DNA of 64,000 bases from Medicago truncatula (Eukaryota > Streptophyta > Magnoliopsida > Fabales > Fabaceae). Each line of letters opens with the position of its first letter. Position 1 is the stretch's first letter. Positions 24,360 to 39,883 of this stretch are shown one piece after another. Where the stretch lies: the NCBI RefSeq assembly GCF_003473485.1, contig NC_053048.1, positions 48,853,755 through 48,917,754 on the forward strand. Direction: 5' to 3'. Both the position numbers and the translations under genes were made by a program. The notes beneath the pieces were generated by a model. That model made no database searches. It was not told where the DNA came from and was given only the letters and a program-made list of their open reading frames with translations.

Positions 24360-26115
24360 TAAATTGTGTTGTTAGAAGTTATAAGTGTTGATAATTATAG
24401 CCTAGTGCTAGTATCCGTGAGCTTATTGTACTCTTGTGCAAGTGTGTATAAGTAGCACTGGTGCTCAATAATTAATTTAGTGAGACTATTTAATTCAATT
24501 GAGTTTATCATTTTTCTTTGAGTTAATAGTGTTTTTCACCTTTGTAATATAGGTTTTTTATGTTTTCGTCCTATAAAATTTTCAGTTTAGTTTCCGTTCT
24601 CGTAAAAAAAAAAATCCGGAAAACCCTCTTCCCCCATCCAACTCAGCAGATTCGCTTAAGTGGCGCTGACTTGGTTTTTTTTTCATTTTTTATTTTTTTT
24701 AACTGGCCCATCAGATTTTATTATTAAAATATCTGAAATTTAATTTTTAAAAAATAATAAAAATTCATTTATATTAATTTATAAAAAAATTTGAAAATTA
24801 ATTTTTGAAAATAAAAAAATTTGTAAAAATTAGAAAAAAATTCAGGAATCTTTTTTTTTTACGGATATTTTAAAAAAAAAATCTGGAAATGTTTTTTATT
24901 ACCAATTTTTTTTGTATAAAAAAATCAACTTTTTAATTTCGAAAGATAAATTTGAACTTTTTAATTCTAGGAAAAATGGAATTTCCACAATGATGGCAAA
25001 AATGGAAAAATCTTCATAATTTCATAAAAAAAAAAAAGATTTTTTTTCCAAATTTTTAATTTCAAAAAATATTTTATAAAAATTATGGAATAAAATTTTC
25101 GAAAAAAAAATTGAATTTTTTCTAAATTTGTATCCAGATTTAAAAAAAAAAAATCCATAATTTAGAAAAAAAAAATCTGATTATATTTTCTGATTTTTTA
25201 AAATTAAAAAAAATTATACTTATTTTATGATTTTTTAAATTTTTTTTAAAAAAAATGGTAATAATTTTTTTTCTTCAGAAAACAACTTATTAAAAATCTT
25301 CTTCATTTCGTAAAAAAACAAATTTTTTAAATTTCGAAAAAAAAATCTTAATGTTTTTTCTGATTTCGAAAAAAAAACAACTTATTTTTTTTTTATTTTA
25401 AAATTTTTTGAAAAAAAAATCTGATGTGGAAATGTTTTTTTACATGTGGCCAATTAAAAAAAAATGTCAACTCAGTGCCACAAAAGCGAATCTGCTGAGT
25501 TGGACGGGGGAGGGGAGGGTTTTTGGAAAAAAAATTACAAGGATGGAAACCAAACTGAAAATTTTATAGGGGTGAAAAGCACTATTAACCCTTTTTCTTT
25601 CTCTCAAAAATTGAATAGGAGAATTCTGATTCATAATGTCAATTGAAGAGTTGGTGTGAGTATGATGTCCCGGCAAGCGCTATCAGAGTATTAGAATTCT
25701 GATTCATAAATCATAAGAGTTAGTGTTAGTGAATCAAGGTTAAGGTTGCTTGTGTTGTTCTTCTTTGATCATGTCTACTTCAACAAAGTCCTTTTTGCAA
25801 ATATATCCATTCTTGATCGCAAGAACTAGGATCAATGGTGCATGAATACGAGGTCATCTTTGGACATCAAGATGAGCTTCAAATTGTGAATGAAGAGTTC
25901 AAGAATAGGAGCATAATGATATTAATGTGCAGAAAGCTACTCACAAAGATCTCAAGAAAAAGGAGCGCAAAGCACAATTCTTTGATCAATCAATGTGTCA
26001 ATTTTGCTGATTTTGGAAGATCTTTATAACCAAATCAGCAAATGAGATGTGAGATATACTCATTGATGCTTACGGTGGAAGTGATAAGGTGAAGATTAAA
26101 TGGGTCATTTTTCGA
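24360..26115 (+). mobile_element. Decayed 5' end of a Ty1/copia retrotransposon
   Basis: A tatcagag primer-binding-like motif at 25683-25690 resembles the initiator-methionine tRNA site that follows a copia 5' LTR. Downstream, 25771-26100 reads in broken frames like copia Gag: a start followed by ILDRKN and QWCMNTR, then KDLKKKERKAQFFDQSMCQF and finally AYGGSDKVK, a signature of copia Gag. Frameshifts and stops show it is dead. The LTR-like part upstream (TATA-like tgtataagtagc, then AATAATTAAT) is split by the 1072-bp foldback element at 24520-25591. The 3' part is gone, beyond or near the Mutator-like insertion at 26125. Confidence 0.65.
24520..25591. mobile_element. Foldback element (1072 bp) inserted in the copia LTR
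   Basis: The ends gagttaatagtg and inverted gggttaatagtg open about 140-bp inverted arms that include 'ttttcagttt' and 'actcagcagattcgct'. A perfect 9-bp duplication, tttttcttt, flanks it at 24511-24519 and 25592-25600. The interior is almost pure A/T homopolymer runs. No coding capacity. Confidence 0.9.
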
Positions 26116-26662
26116 TATACTTTTGAAAATTGCTCTCCCAGCATAAAACGTTTGCTCCCAACCGAACTACCTAAAATATCTCCGCGTGAGTTAACTCATG
26201 TATAACCCAGTGTGACTTAGTGACGTTCGGTATATGACTTAAGTCAGCGTGAGTTAACCCATGCTGGGCTCTGTTATAAGAACATAACACCTTTATAGGA
26301 ATTTCTAAAACTCCATTTGCGGTTTTGATCAACAAAGTTGCGATTTTCTTCAACCTTAAGTCGTTCAACGTCGATTACAATCACAAAATCAAATAAGTGC
26401 TTATTATCCTATTGCATGACTTTTTTATTGAATTGTTAGTTTTTTTTGGATGAATTACACATATTTAAGTTTTGTTGATTTTTTATTTTTTATTTTACAA
26501 TGTTAGATGTTTATGATTTGATTGAATTGTTTGATTTGATTATTGTATAATTGATTGAATTGTGATAGAAATTGTTAGGAATTGTTAGAAATTGTTATGA
26601 ATTTGTGCTAGAATTTTTAAGGATTAGAGTAGGTTTTGATCTGATGTTTGCATTGTGCAGAT

Positions 26663-26930
26663 ATGTCTCAAAAATAGGGTGATGGTCAATTAAAAAAAGA
26701 GAGTAAGAAGAAAAAAGCAAAACTCACTGTGACATGGCACGATATCGAATGTGAATGAATAAGACAAAAAAACAAGGTAAATATGCTTGTGTACAATTTA
26801 CACAAGATGAGACCAAGCGAAAGAACCTGTTATTTCGATCCGCAGCCAAAAGCAGGTGCCCAGGAACTGTCGAGGACAACCCAATTGACTTAAGTAACGA
26901 GGGAAATGATTAAATGTAATGGCTTTAAAT
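26663..26930 (+). pseudogene. Broken open frame inside the Mutator-like element
   Basis: After a CAG acceptor-like site, the frame from ATG at 26663 reads as protein-like sequence (KKESKKKKAKLTVTWHDIE and later MRPSERTCYFDPQPKAG). It is interrupted by in-frame TAG, TGA and TAA. I do not recognise the family. It could be a captured host gene fragment or an accessory gene of the element. The position, just after 'cag-at-ATG', parallels the gene start in the element at 50051-57134. Confidence 0.45.
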
Positions 26931-26984
26931 GTCTTGATTTTTTGGATGTTTTTTGATATGCTGCGCATTTTGGTATTGAATTTT

Positions 26985-27070
26985 TTTGAATAAAGTTGTG
27001 TTTTGAATAAATTCGAATAAAGTTGTATTTTGAATAAATTCGCGTATTGAATAAATTTGAATAAAAGTTG
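26985..27070. repeat. Short tandem repeat
   Basis: 'ttgaataaa-ttcgaataaag' type units of roughly 15 and 30 bp are repeated about five times with small changes. Confidence 0.7.
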
Positions 27071-27169
27071 CACAAGTACACGAAATCAATTCAAAAAAAT
27101 ACACAATTTTATTTGGTTTTAATTTCATCTACGTTACATTACATTCTTCCTAAATATGTGGTATCATCA

Positions 27170-27690
27170 TGGTGTTGGGTTAAAATTTTATTCTTGAAAG
27201 TTTGCTTAAAATGTTGATATTAAAGGGTCTTATACTTAGCGTAAAAATTTACAGCATCATTTGAAAACTCAAAAGAATGAAGAGAACACAACAGTTGCAT
27301 TCTACCAAATCAACTATATATGTTTTCACATCGAATTCCCTCGTATAAGATGAGTATGGACGTAAATGAATGCATTCCAGTACATTCTTTTTAACTTAAT
27401 TCTACTGCACTGCCAACTGACAAGTTTCAATTGACAGAAAAGCATGATCAAGCAGAAAAAAAAAAAAAAAAAAACATCTTAGAGGTGCATTCCCTTACAT
27501 CTCACTCATCTTATACAAGGGAATTCGATGTGAAAACATATATAGTTGATTTGGTTGAATACAAGATGTGTTCTCTTCATTCTTTTTACTTTTTCAAGGA
27601 TGCTTCAAATCTCTACGCTAAGTATAAGACACTTTAATACCAACATATTCGACAAACTTTCATTAATTAAATTTGAATTCCAACATAATA
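27170..27690. repeat. Long inverted duplication (hairpin) inside the Mutator-like element
   Basis: The left arm, 27170-27396, and the right arm, 27485-27690, are inverse copies separated by about 90 bp. The best block, ~50 bp from ccaaatcaactatatatg through ttttcacatcgaattccc to the gtataagatgagt motif, differs at a single position. Flanking blocks (gaatgaagagaacaca, tcttatacttagcgta, gttgatattaaag/gttggtattaaag) keep order and spacing. A transcript would fold into a hairpin of about 200 bp. Confidence 0.85.
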
Positions 27691-27877
27691 AACAAACTAC
27701 ATAATAATGACGCTATTTAAACATAATATTGTAGCAGAACCAAACTCTTGAAGGTATTTATATGTGATCTCAACAACGTAGCATCCATCTCGACCCATGG
27801 GAGCATGTTGTGCTGACAAAATATCGAGAACGTGCTCATAACGTCGTCTTCGTTCATTAAATATGGTCAACTGAACT

Positions 27878-28153
27878 TTATTCTCTCGTCGTCGAACGAT
27901 TGACGATTATACGAAATGTACTCCACTCTTTGTGTCTCTGAGGTTGAGTCCTTATTTGATTTTGTTCAGCTGATCCTTCAGATCCTTTAGCGTGACAGCG
28001 GCCCGAACCTTGCACAAATGAGGGTTTCCACCGTTGAAGCGTACTTGAGCACTGAAAAAATTGTCCAGCTTGTTTGAGATTTACACCATAATAAATTAAA
28101 CAATCAATGAAAAACTCATTCAAATATTTCATCAAATACATGGAGTGCATCAT
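27878..28153 (-). other. Open frame in the Mutator-like element, unrecognised
   Basis: A 91-codon minus-strand frame (MMHSMYLMKYLNEFF...) runs to 27878. An additional protein-like stretch further downstream on the same strand contains a VQLTIFNERRRYEHVLDIL-type reading after a frame break. I cannot assign a family. It may be part of a captured or decayed gene. Confidence 0.25.
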
Positions 28154-28677
28154 ATATAAACCCTAAAACTCAAAACTACAATAACATGCAAACATCTAAA
28201 TAATTAAGCAATATAAGTCATTTACATGTAAACATTGTATCATTTATATGTGAAAGAGGAAATAAGGAAATGAGTTGTTGTCTGATCTTTAAAAGGACAT
28301 GCAGCGTGACTTAACTCGCACTGGCCTTCAACGTGACTTAAGCCATGTTGTGTTTAACATCTGCGTGCCTTAAGTCACACTATGGGTATTTTCGGAAGTG
28401 CAGTTATGAGTGAGCAAAACGTGACGGGAGAAGAGCAATTTTCTATACTTTTGAGTCATTTTTACCGGATCAATACCTAAAATAACGGGTCATTTACTGG
28501 TGCAATTTGGGTGCATTATTTCTTCTTGTCGTCCGTTGTTCAACTTTTTTTTTAAACTTTAGGGTGTAGTTTGTTAGGAGACAAACAAACGCGGTTGTTC
28601 ATACGTTTGCAGTATAAGTTATATTTATGTTAGTCCCGATGTTTATTTTAACATATCCAATTGTATTGAAACTATTA

Positions 28678-28800
28678 TTTTTTTTATTTTTTTTGGTCAA
28701 GTAGCCTAGCGGCTAGAATTAACTTGAAACGAATAAGTAGGGCGTCCGGGGTTCAAACTCCGGTCCCTATATATAACAATGCATGTCCCTGAGCTATAAA
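28678..28800 (-). mobile_element. Degraded tRNA-derived SINE, - strand
   Basis: On the minus strand a shortened 5' end (tagctcagggacatgcat) is followed by a B-box-like stretch (ggagtttgaacccc, 28748-28761). Then come GGACGCCCTACTT, ctagccgctaggctacttg and a poly(A) tail (T-rich plus strand at 28678-28694). It shares this layout with the SINE at 6054-6196 but has lost part of the A-box region. Confidence 0.7.
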
Positions 28801-28892
28801 TCTCTTAAAAAATCTGAAATATTGATACAAATAAAAAAAATCTAAAATATTGATACAAATGAAGAACATAAATTACCCGTAAAAGAAACAAG

Positions 28893-29372
28893 GGTTAAAT
28901 ATGTGTTTGGTCCCTATAAATGTACCAACTTTTTGTTTTAGTTCCTTTAAAATTTTCCTTCATCTTTTAGTCCCTCAAAAATTTTCCATTTTCACTTTTG
29001 GTCCCTCTTTTAAAGTAAAATCATATGTAGAATTCATATTTTTGAATAATATTTTGCAGAAAAATTCATAATATTATAAAAATCTATCCCAAAAAAAATT
29101 AGAATTTTCTAACATATCATTAATTTTTACATATTTTACGATTAAAAATTCATATTTAATTTCTGTTTTGTTAAAAAATTCTATTTTTTCTGGATTTTTT
29201 TTTTGCAATATTCTATACATTTCTGCATAATTTCATTAAAAAATATAAAAATTAATTAAAAAATAGGGACCAAAAGTAGTGATTGAAAATTTTATAGGGA
29301 CTAAAAATTAATTTTTTTTTTTAGAAGAACTAAAACAAAATATATTTATAGGGATCAAAAACATATTTAATT
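28893..29372. mobile_element. Foldback element (about 480 bp)
   Basis: The left end ggttaaatatgtgtttggtc and inverted right end gaattaaatatgtttttgat open arms of about 90 bp that include 'tttggtccct' and 'actaaaag' motifs. It is similar to the other 'ggtccct' foldbacks in the window. No clean target duplication. Confidence 0.75.
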
Positions 29373-29599
29373 CATAAACACTCCGTCAAATGGAATATGC
29401 TTTTTCAACAATGCAAATATTATAAAGATATTCTCCGTCAAAAAGAATAATAAGCTGGTGACAAAAAATATTAAAAAAGTGGCATGCATAGTGTTGGAAA
29501 ACGCATGCTCTAGAGGCCGTGAAAGCTGAGTGCGAGAACATGCGCAAGTGTTGCCGTTGAATTAGTTCAATAATAAATATTTATTTATTTTTCATGCCA

Positions 29600-29712
29600 C
29601 TTGACTTGTGTTTTTTGATAAATTGACTTGTGTTTTTTGATAAATTGACTTGTGTTTTATTTTGATGGTAAATGATAAAACTGACTTGTGTTTTATTTTG
29701 ATGGTAAAAGAT
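29600..29712. repeat. Tandem minisatellite, 4 units
   Basis: 'ttgacttgtgtttt' recurs four times; the first copies are about 22-24 bp apart and the last two have expanded spacers containing ttttgatggtaaa. Confidence 0.8.
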
Positions 29713-29759
29713 GACTAACCGTTTAATGTTTGCAAGATGTTTACATACGTAGCTTAACA

Positions 29760-30420
29760 TTTCCCTCAGACACTGATCTACATGAGTCTACGGTCTAACC
29801 TACGATATATCATGTTAGGTTAGACTTTTTTCTTAAATAGAGAAGACTTAAATTTTTTTTAAACCTATTTAGTTTAAAAGGCCAGACCATATGTCTCTCA
29901 AAAAGCCTCTTAAGCCTATTAGGCCGGTCAATTTTTTTTGATAGATTGGCCGGTCTATTTAAATAATATGAATAATATTATTTACTATTATTTTATATTT
30001 TATACTTTGAATTAAAATATAAATTTGTAAACTTTTTCAATAATTTAAGCTTTATTAGTATACATTAATTTATTGCATATATAAATGTATTATTATAAAC
30101 TACAATGAAAATATGATACAATATACAGTCGAATTCTCTAAAATCCCGTGTTGACTATCAAAATATAGTTTAATATAATTGAACTATTAGATCTCTAGTC
30201 TATTTAAACTTAAATCGCATTGTTTATTTAAAGATGTTCATAAGATATGAGCTTTTAAACAGACTAACATGTCGTATTAAACTTTCAGAAGGCCAGACTC
30301 AGGGCTAAAAAGTAGGCCTATGACAGGGCGCATGTTAGGCTTAAGCTTTAAAAAAATATGGCACGTCAGACTTAGCCTTACAAAGCCTAACTTGCCCTAG
30401 CCTATTTCCATCCCCACACG
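29760..30420. repeat. Probable degraded element rich in 'taggcc/aagcct' motifs
   Basis: The left part (gaccatatg, agcctattaggccgg) and right part (aggcctatgacagg, aagcctaacttgcc) carry related motifs around an AT-rich centre. Boundaries and class cannot be set by eye. Confidence 0.35.
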
Positions 30421-32174
30421 TGATTTAAATTTGATAAAATTACTGTTGTTGATTTTTTTTTTCTTTCTTCGGGCTAACTAGTGCATTGGCCACTAGTTTA
30501 AAAAACAAAAAGGATAAAATTTGTATCTAAAAGATCATCTTTTTAAACTCTTAAAAGTTTGACTATACAAGTTTTATGAAATTTTTACTATATTTGTTTT
30601 CTTAACTGGTGTGTTTTAAGCTAATGCTTCAAGAATATTTTTTAATGCAAAATTACATTTCTTTTTATGAATCGAATCTCATTTACGCACGTTGTAGATA
30701 CTTTGTTAAACTAGAAGATATATTTTACCATCTCATCAAAGTATTTTCGGGTAAGGAAAAATCATATTTGTGAGCTCTAACTTAATTTTAGACGATAATT
30801 TGTTTTTCATAATCTTTTATTGACGTTATTTTAACTCTTTTGATCCGTTTAGATATGAATTTTTAAACTTCAAACCAAAATTTAACTTGGAAACGTGAGT
30901 CAAGAATCATTGATTTGATTGAAATTGAGAGCTCATGAAAAAATAAAATCATAAATTTTAAATTTTAAAAATCCATATACAAATGAACTAAAAGTCTAAA
31001 ACAAAAGATTGAATCACTTACTTAAAACTAAACAAACAAGCTCACTGTAATTCATAATACTGGCTCTGAAGTCTGGACCGCATGTGTGCACGTTAACTTT
31101 ACCAAACTTACGTGTTGAACACCACTTTGAAAACTGCAATGCGTCAACCAAACCACTGAAGAACCAATAAGTCTCACGTGACGAAAATAACGAGAGAGAA
31201 AAATGAGATGTTAAAAACTAGTACCCAATTCAGCTGTGTGCCCATGGCCGTTGGTTGGGACCGCACACTTTTCTTTCTCATAAAGCATACGGATGACAAT
31301 TGGTCAAAAAAAAAAGTACATACGGATGACAAAAATCATTTTGTGTTTTTCGTAGAGACTAATTTAAACAAAATCAATAAACATTAAACAACCTCTTCAA
31401 AAAGTTAATTTTTAACCTCTAAATTATTTAAAAAAATAAGTAATAATAAAGCTATTCGTGTATTGAAAATAGACATTTCATAGTTTAACTCACATTAGAT
31501 AGCTGTTAAAAAAAACTCACATATAGATAATTGTGATATACTAATAATCTAAAATTATTTTTCCTTCAAAAATAGTGTAAAATTATTTACAATGACAATG
31601 TACCAGAAGAACCGGTTTAAATTTATTAAATGAAATGTATTAAATTTAAATAATTATATTTAGTTACAAATATATGATTTTACTTACGATGAAAATACCA
31701 ATATATGAACGGTAAATACATCTCAACAAAACTATATGATAACATAGTGTTCACCAAGATCCCTATAAAAAAAAGAGTGTTCACCAAGAAAAAATAAACA
31801 CAATTTTTTAAAGAGTTTTTGTTAACGAGTGCCTTCAGGATCCCTCATAAAGAAATTATTCTTTAAACAAATTAAAGATTTTAATTTTCAATGCAATAAA
31901 AACATAAATTTTTATAAAAATTTACCAATTTTGAAAAATAAAGAGTGTCATGAGACACCGGTTAACGTTTTCTTTTTTAAAATAATACATACATCAAAAT
32001 ATATGGTACCAAAGTGTTCATCATGAAAAAGAATGAAAATAGAAAACTTTTCGACAAGAAATAAATAAAACGTAATAAAATTAAATAATCAAATTTAGTT
32101 AAGATTTGAGTACTTAAAAAAGAATATTCTAGATTAATTTCTCTAAACCTAAAAAGAAGCGAGAGTTGATCGGG

Positions 32175-32183
32175 ACTATAAGT
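32175..32183 (+). promoter_or_regulatory. Possible enolase TATA box
   Basis: A CTATAAGTA motif lies about 105 bp before the enolase start, followed by a CT-rich leader (cttcttcttcttcttc). This fits a core promoter; there is no experimental evidence here. Confidence 0.45.
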
Positions 32184-32282
32184 AACCCATAAGCAGGTTT
32201 CTGAGCCTCCCACACAAAACACGCACTCTTAACTTCTTCTTCTTCTTCAGATCTCAATTTTCACATCGATTTCTTCTCATCC

Positions 32283-36941
<4,659 letters not shown>

Positions 36942-38194
36942 AATCTTTGAAAGTGGAAAAACCGGATAACCAACCTTAGTTTGAGCAATGAGATTTGGCT
37001 GCGGCTAGTTTTAGTTGCGATGAATAAATTATTTAAGTTAGATTGTTAGTCAGTCTTGTTTTAAAAGACTTGATACCAATAAATTTTGACCTTTTTATTT
37101 TATGGGGCTGACAAGTTATGCCCTGGATTTTTAAAGTTGTGCGATTTATGATGTTTAGCTTTTGATGTTTGAAGCCTACTTTCAATGTCGTTCCAATTTT
37201 TCAGTTGAGTAGTAACGATTTTTGTTGGTGTTACCTGAGTTAAATTATTTTTCATACTCAAAGTATCATGCCCAGTAGCTACGTATAACAACAAATGTAA
37301 CAAAACTTTACTTCACCGGTTGCTTGGGTTAGCTATATGAATAATCAGACGTCATAAAATTTGGACATCCATTAGGTACAGAAACCATCTACCACCGACC
37401 CTTGCTTCAACTTTACATTTACAGTTTCGTTCACAACTTACTCTAAATCTTCACGATTGATTAGGTTGAAAAGAGAGATGCATTGTGGTTGCACAATATA
37501 AGCTAAAAAGAGAAATGCATTGTGGATGCACAATTTGACATCCGACACCTTATAAAATATATAGTTCAGGTGTTTAGATTTTTTTCCTCATTTTGATACG
37601 TCAAACAAATTAGATTTGGGATGATGTTAGATTTGGTGTTGTATTTTGTGTCCAAATAACAGTTCAGTTTTAATCATCCATTAGTACTATTATTTTTTAG
37701 TAAAACGCTATTAATTTCTAACAACATATGCAGTCCTAATGTACACTCTTCGGCTTTAATTGGATTGATGTGGAATGAAATGATATTAATTAAACCAAGT
37801 TGCTTGGGCAGGAGCTCCTTCAAGGACGTACTCGGATATTGGGTTTGATTTTCAAGGGAATAACGCTTGGCCAGTGCGCATGCCTCTACGCACGAGCCGG
37901 ATTAGTCGTCCACCTTTGGTGAGTCGGAAATCGGTGCGAAAGTCAATATTGTTTGTCTCAAATAATATCATTTCTTTTATTTTTGCCTTTCGCATCGGTG
38001 CTAAAAAAGTATAGTATGATTCCAAAATAAAAGTATTGTTTGGAATTATTTCAAAATAAAAAAGTATTATTCACTTAAATAATATTGGATTTTTAGTCGT
38101 CCCAAACAATATTATTTTTGGATTTTTAGAAAGTGAATGGAATGGTACGAAATATGATGGAAGGTATGATTCCATCCCATTCCGCAATCTCCTT
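36942..38194. other. Enolase 3' UTR and intergenic sequence
   Basis: The 3' UTR probably ends shortly after the AATAAA at 37078-37083. The block at about 37800-37950 (gcgcatgcctctacgcacg...) is more GC-rich than its surroundings and may be a transposon fragment, but I could not place it. No gene. Confidence 0.45.
37078..37083 (+). terminator. Polyadenylation signal of enolase
   Basis: Canonical AATAAA 137 bp after the stop; a second AATAAA lies at 37023-37028. Confidence 0.55.
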
Positions 38195-38203
38195 CTATTA
38201 TTC

Positions 38204-38362
38204 GGGTAGCACTTAGATGACATAGAATTGAGTGACATTGATGACATTAGTCAATCATAATGTCATAATGTTTGCGTTTTTTTCTCTTTCACAAGCATTG
38301 TAACATTGTGATTGACCAATATTACCAATGTCACTCAACTTTATGTCACCCAAGTGTTATCC
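38204..38362. mobile_element. Mutator-type MITE (159 bp)
   Basis: The left end gggtagcacttagatgacat and inverted right end ggataacacttgggtgacat pair for about 60 bp. It is flanked by a perfect 9-bp duplication, ctattattc, at 38195-38203 and 38363-38371. Confidence 0.9.
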
Positions 38363-38371
38363 CTATTATTC

Positions 38372-39883
38372 ATTCCCCAAGGGAGGTATGCAATAGAATG
38401 AATATGATACCCAACAATTGCATACCTTACAGCGTTGCTCCGGCTGGAGGAATGAAAAACTCTGTCTTTGATCAAGTTCTTCAATGCTTCCTTGGAACGA
38501 AGAAGATTATCCATTAAGATGGATTAATGATTGTAATGTACATCAAACTTGGGTATTGACGCTTGCAAAAAAAATAAAAATCACTCAATTTCGCCATTGA
38601 GACTCTTTTTGTAACGTTTTATTTCTTTTCACTTACTTTTTTTCTATCATGACTCAGTTGGAGCTCTAATACTAATGGTTAGGTATCAAGAATTATGTTT
38701 AAAGTTTTGATTCTCATTCATTGCTCAAGAGTGTATTGCACAATTCTACAAAGCCAAATAGGTCCATCCCAAACAAATAAGTGCAATGAGACTTCAACTA
38801 GTTTATTGGCTATGAGTTACTTTTTTTTGCCACACACAACATTAGAATTACGATTAACATAAGTGATTTCTATGTATCTTTAGTTTTTCTTCCTTACTTT
38901 TTTATTTTGGGATTTCGTCAGTGCAATATTGTTTGTTTTGATTTCCCTTATTGATACTATATTTTTTTTTTTTATAGGAAAAATGTTTCATGTAAACCTC
39001 TTCAACCCCTTTGACACCGTAATTGATTTAATGTTTTATTTGATACGCCTCATAAAAAGATTATTTAAGTGGATGTTAAATGAGTTTATAATATGTTCAC
39101 TTTAACATTTTTTTGACTGAATAATTTGGTTGCTCATTTAAATTTCATTGACAATTTTTATAACATGGCAAACCTAAATGTGTAATAAAATAATTTTTTA
39201 TATTTGGGACGAGTTTGGATATGAGTTTGAGGTAGATATATATATCTCTGTTACTCATCCCGTACATGTGTTTTGAAATTAGGGGAAATCCAAACATATT
39301 TAAATCAGAAAAAAAAACCGTCAACTCGGGATGAGTTCATGCGGGTAGTTGCGGGTAGGAATTTCGGTGGCATGACTATTTATAATATTGTTGATGGAAT
39401 ATTTATTTATAAAATTAAGCTTGAATTTAAAAACAACGTGATAAAATGTGCGTAAGTAATCATATTTGATGTTATGAACACTATAGGAGCTGTCACTTCA
39501 ATATTAAACAATCCATAAACATTTTTTAATGAAGTGTGTGGAAACTATTTTGAACTGTCAATCCACCACCATTAAACTCAAACAGTAACTTATTATAAAC
39601 ATCTAATTTAAAGGATCACATAATGAATTGAACATTTTATTTTTAGCCACTTTACATTTGTGTTATATCGAAGTATTTTATCGATTTAAATGAATGATAT
39701 CGTTTATTTTTGGTAAAAAAGAAAATACTAGGATACAAACATGATGTTGCATAGTCACCCATATAAACATGGCCAAAAATACCCTTAATATAAAAAAAGG
39801 TGAAAAATAATGGTAGAGGGAAACACAACATAAATAAATCTCGAAAGGGGTTCGTGAGAGTGGCGAAACCCTAAACATAATCG
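38372..39883. other. Intergenic and U2AF35 promoter region
   Basis: A/T-rich with short frames only. A telo-box AAACCCTAA lies at 39866-39874 in the presumed leader, a motif common in plant housekeeping and translation/splicing gene promoters. No other gene. Confidence 0.5.
39866..39874 (+). promoter_or_regulatory. Telo-box-like motif before U2AF35
   Basis: AAACCCTAA ten bases before the start codon. In plants this motif is enriched near the starts of genes expressed in dividing cells. Here it is a sequence match only. Confidence 0.4.

Larger units (their letters stand above)
22459..24519. other. PRXIIE 5' region and intergenic sequence
   Basis: The PRXIIE leader probably occupies about 22459-22565. 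Beyond it are A/T-rich sequence, half of a 'ggtcaaaactgcc' foldback-like repeat at about 23150-23320, a repeat at 23570-23690 and a (TA)n tract at 24230-24260. The right end, from about 24360, belongs to the copia remnant. No gene. Confidence 0.45.
26125..28443. mobile_element. Mutator-like element (2319 bp), non-autonomous
   Basis: Both ends start GAAAATTGCTCT reading inward, with imperfect inverted repeats of about 150 bp. These contain several palindromes of the form gtgagttaactcac or gtgacttaagtcac. A perfect 9-bp duplication, tatactttt, flanks it at 26116-26124 and 28444-28452, which is diagnostic for the Mutator superfamily. No transposase is visible. Inside are a broken open frame near 26663-26930, a tandem AT-rich repeat at 26985-27070 and a long inverted duplication at 27170-27690. 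Confidence 0.93.
29373..32160. other. Repeat-rich intergenic region upstream of enolase
   Basis: 29600-29712 holds a ~24-bp tandem repeat (ttgacttgtgttttttgata and variants). About 29760-30420 has paired 'taggcc', 'ggccgg' and 'aagcct' motifs at both ends, suggesting an old element. The rest is A/T-rich with short frames only and no gene. Confidence 0.45.

Noticed and set aside
26125..28443. Autonomous Mutator transposase
   Set aside because: No MURA-type catalytic motifs or long frame on either strand; the element is non-autonomous.
37800..37950. GC-richer block downstream of enolase as a gene fragment
   Set aside because: No frame continues beyond about 40 codons and no family could be recognised; left as unexplained spacer.
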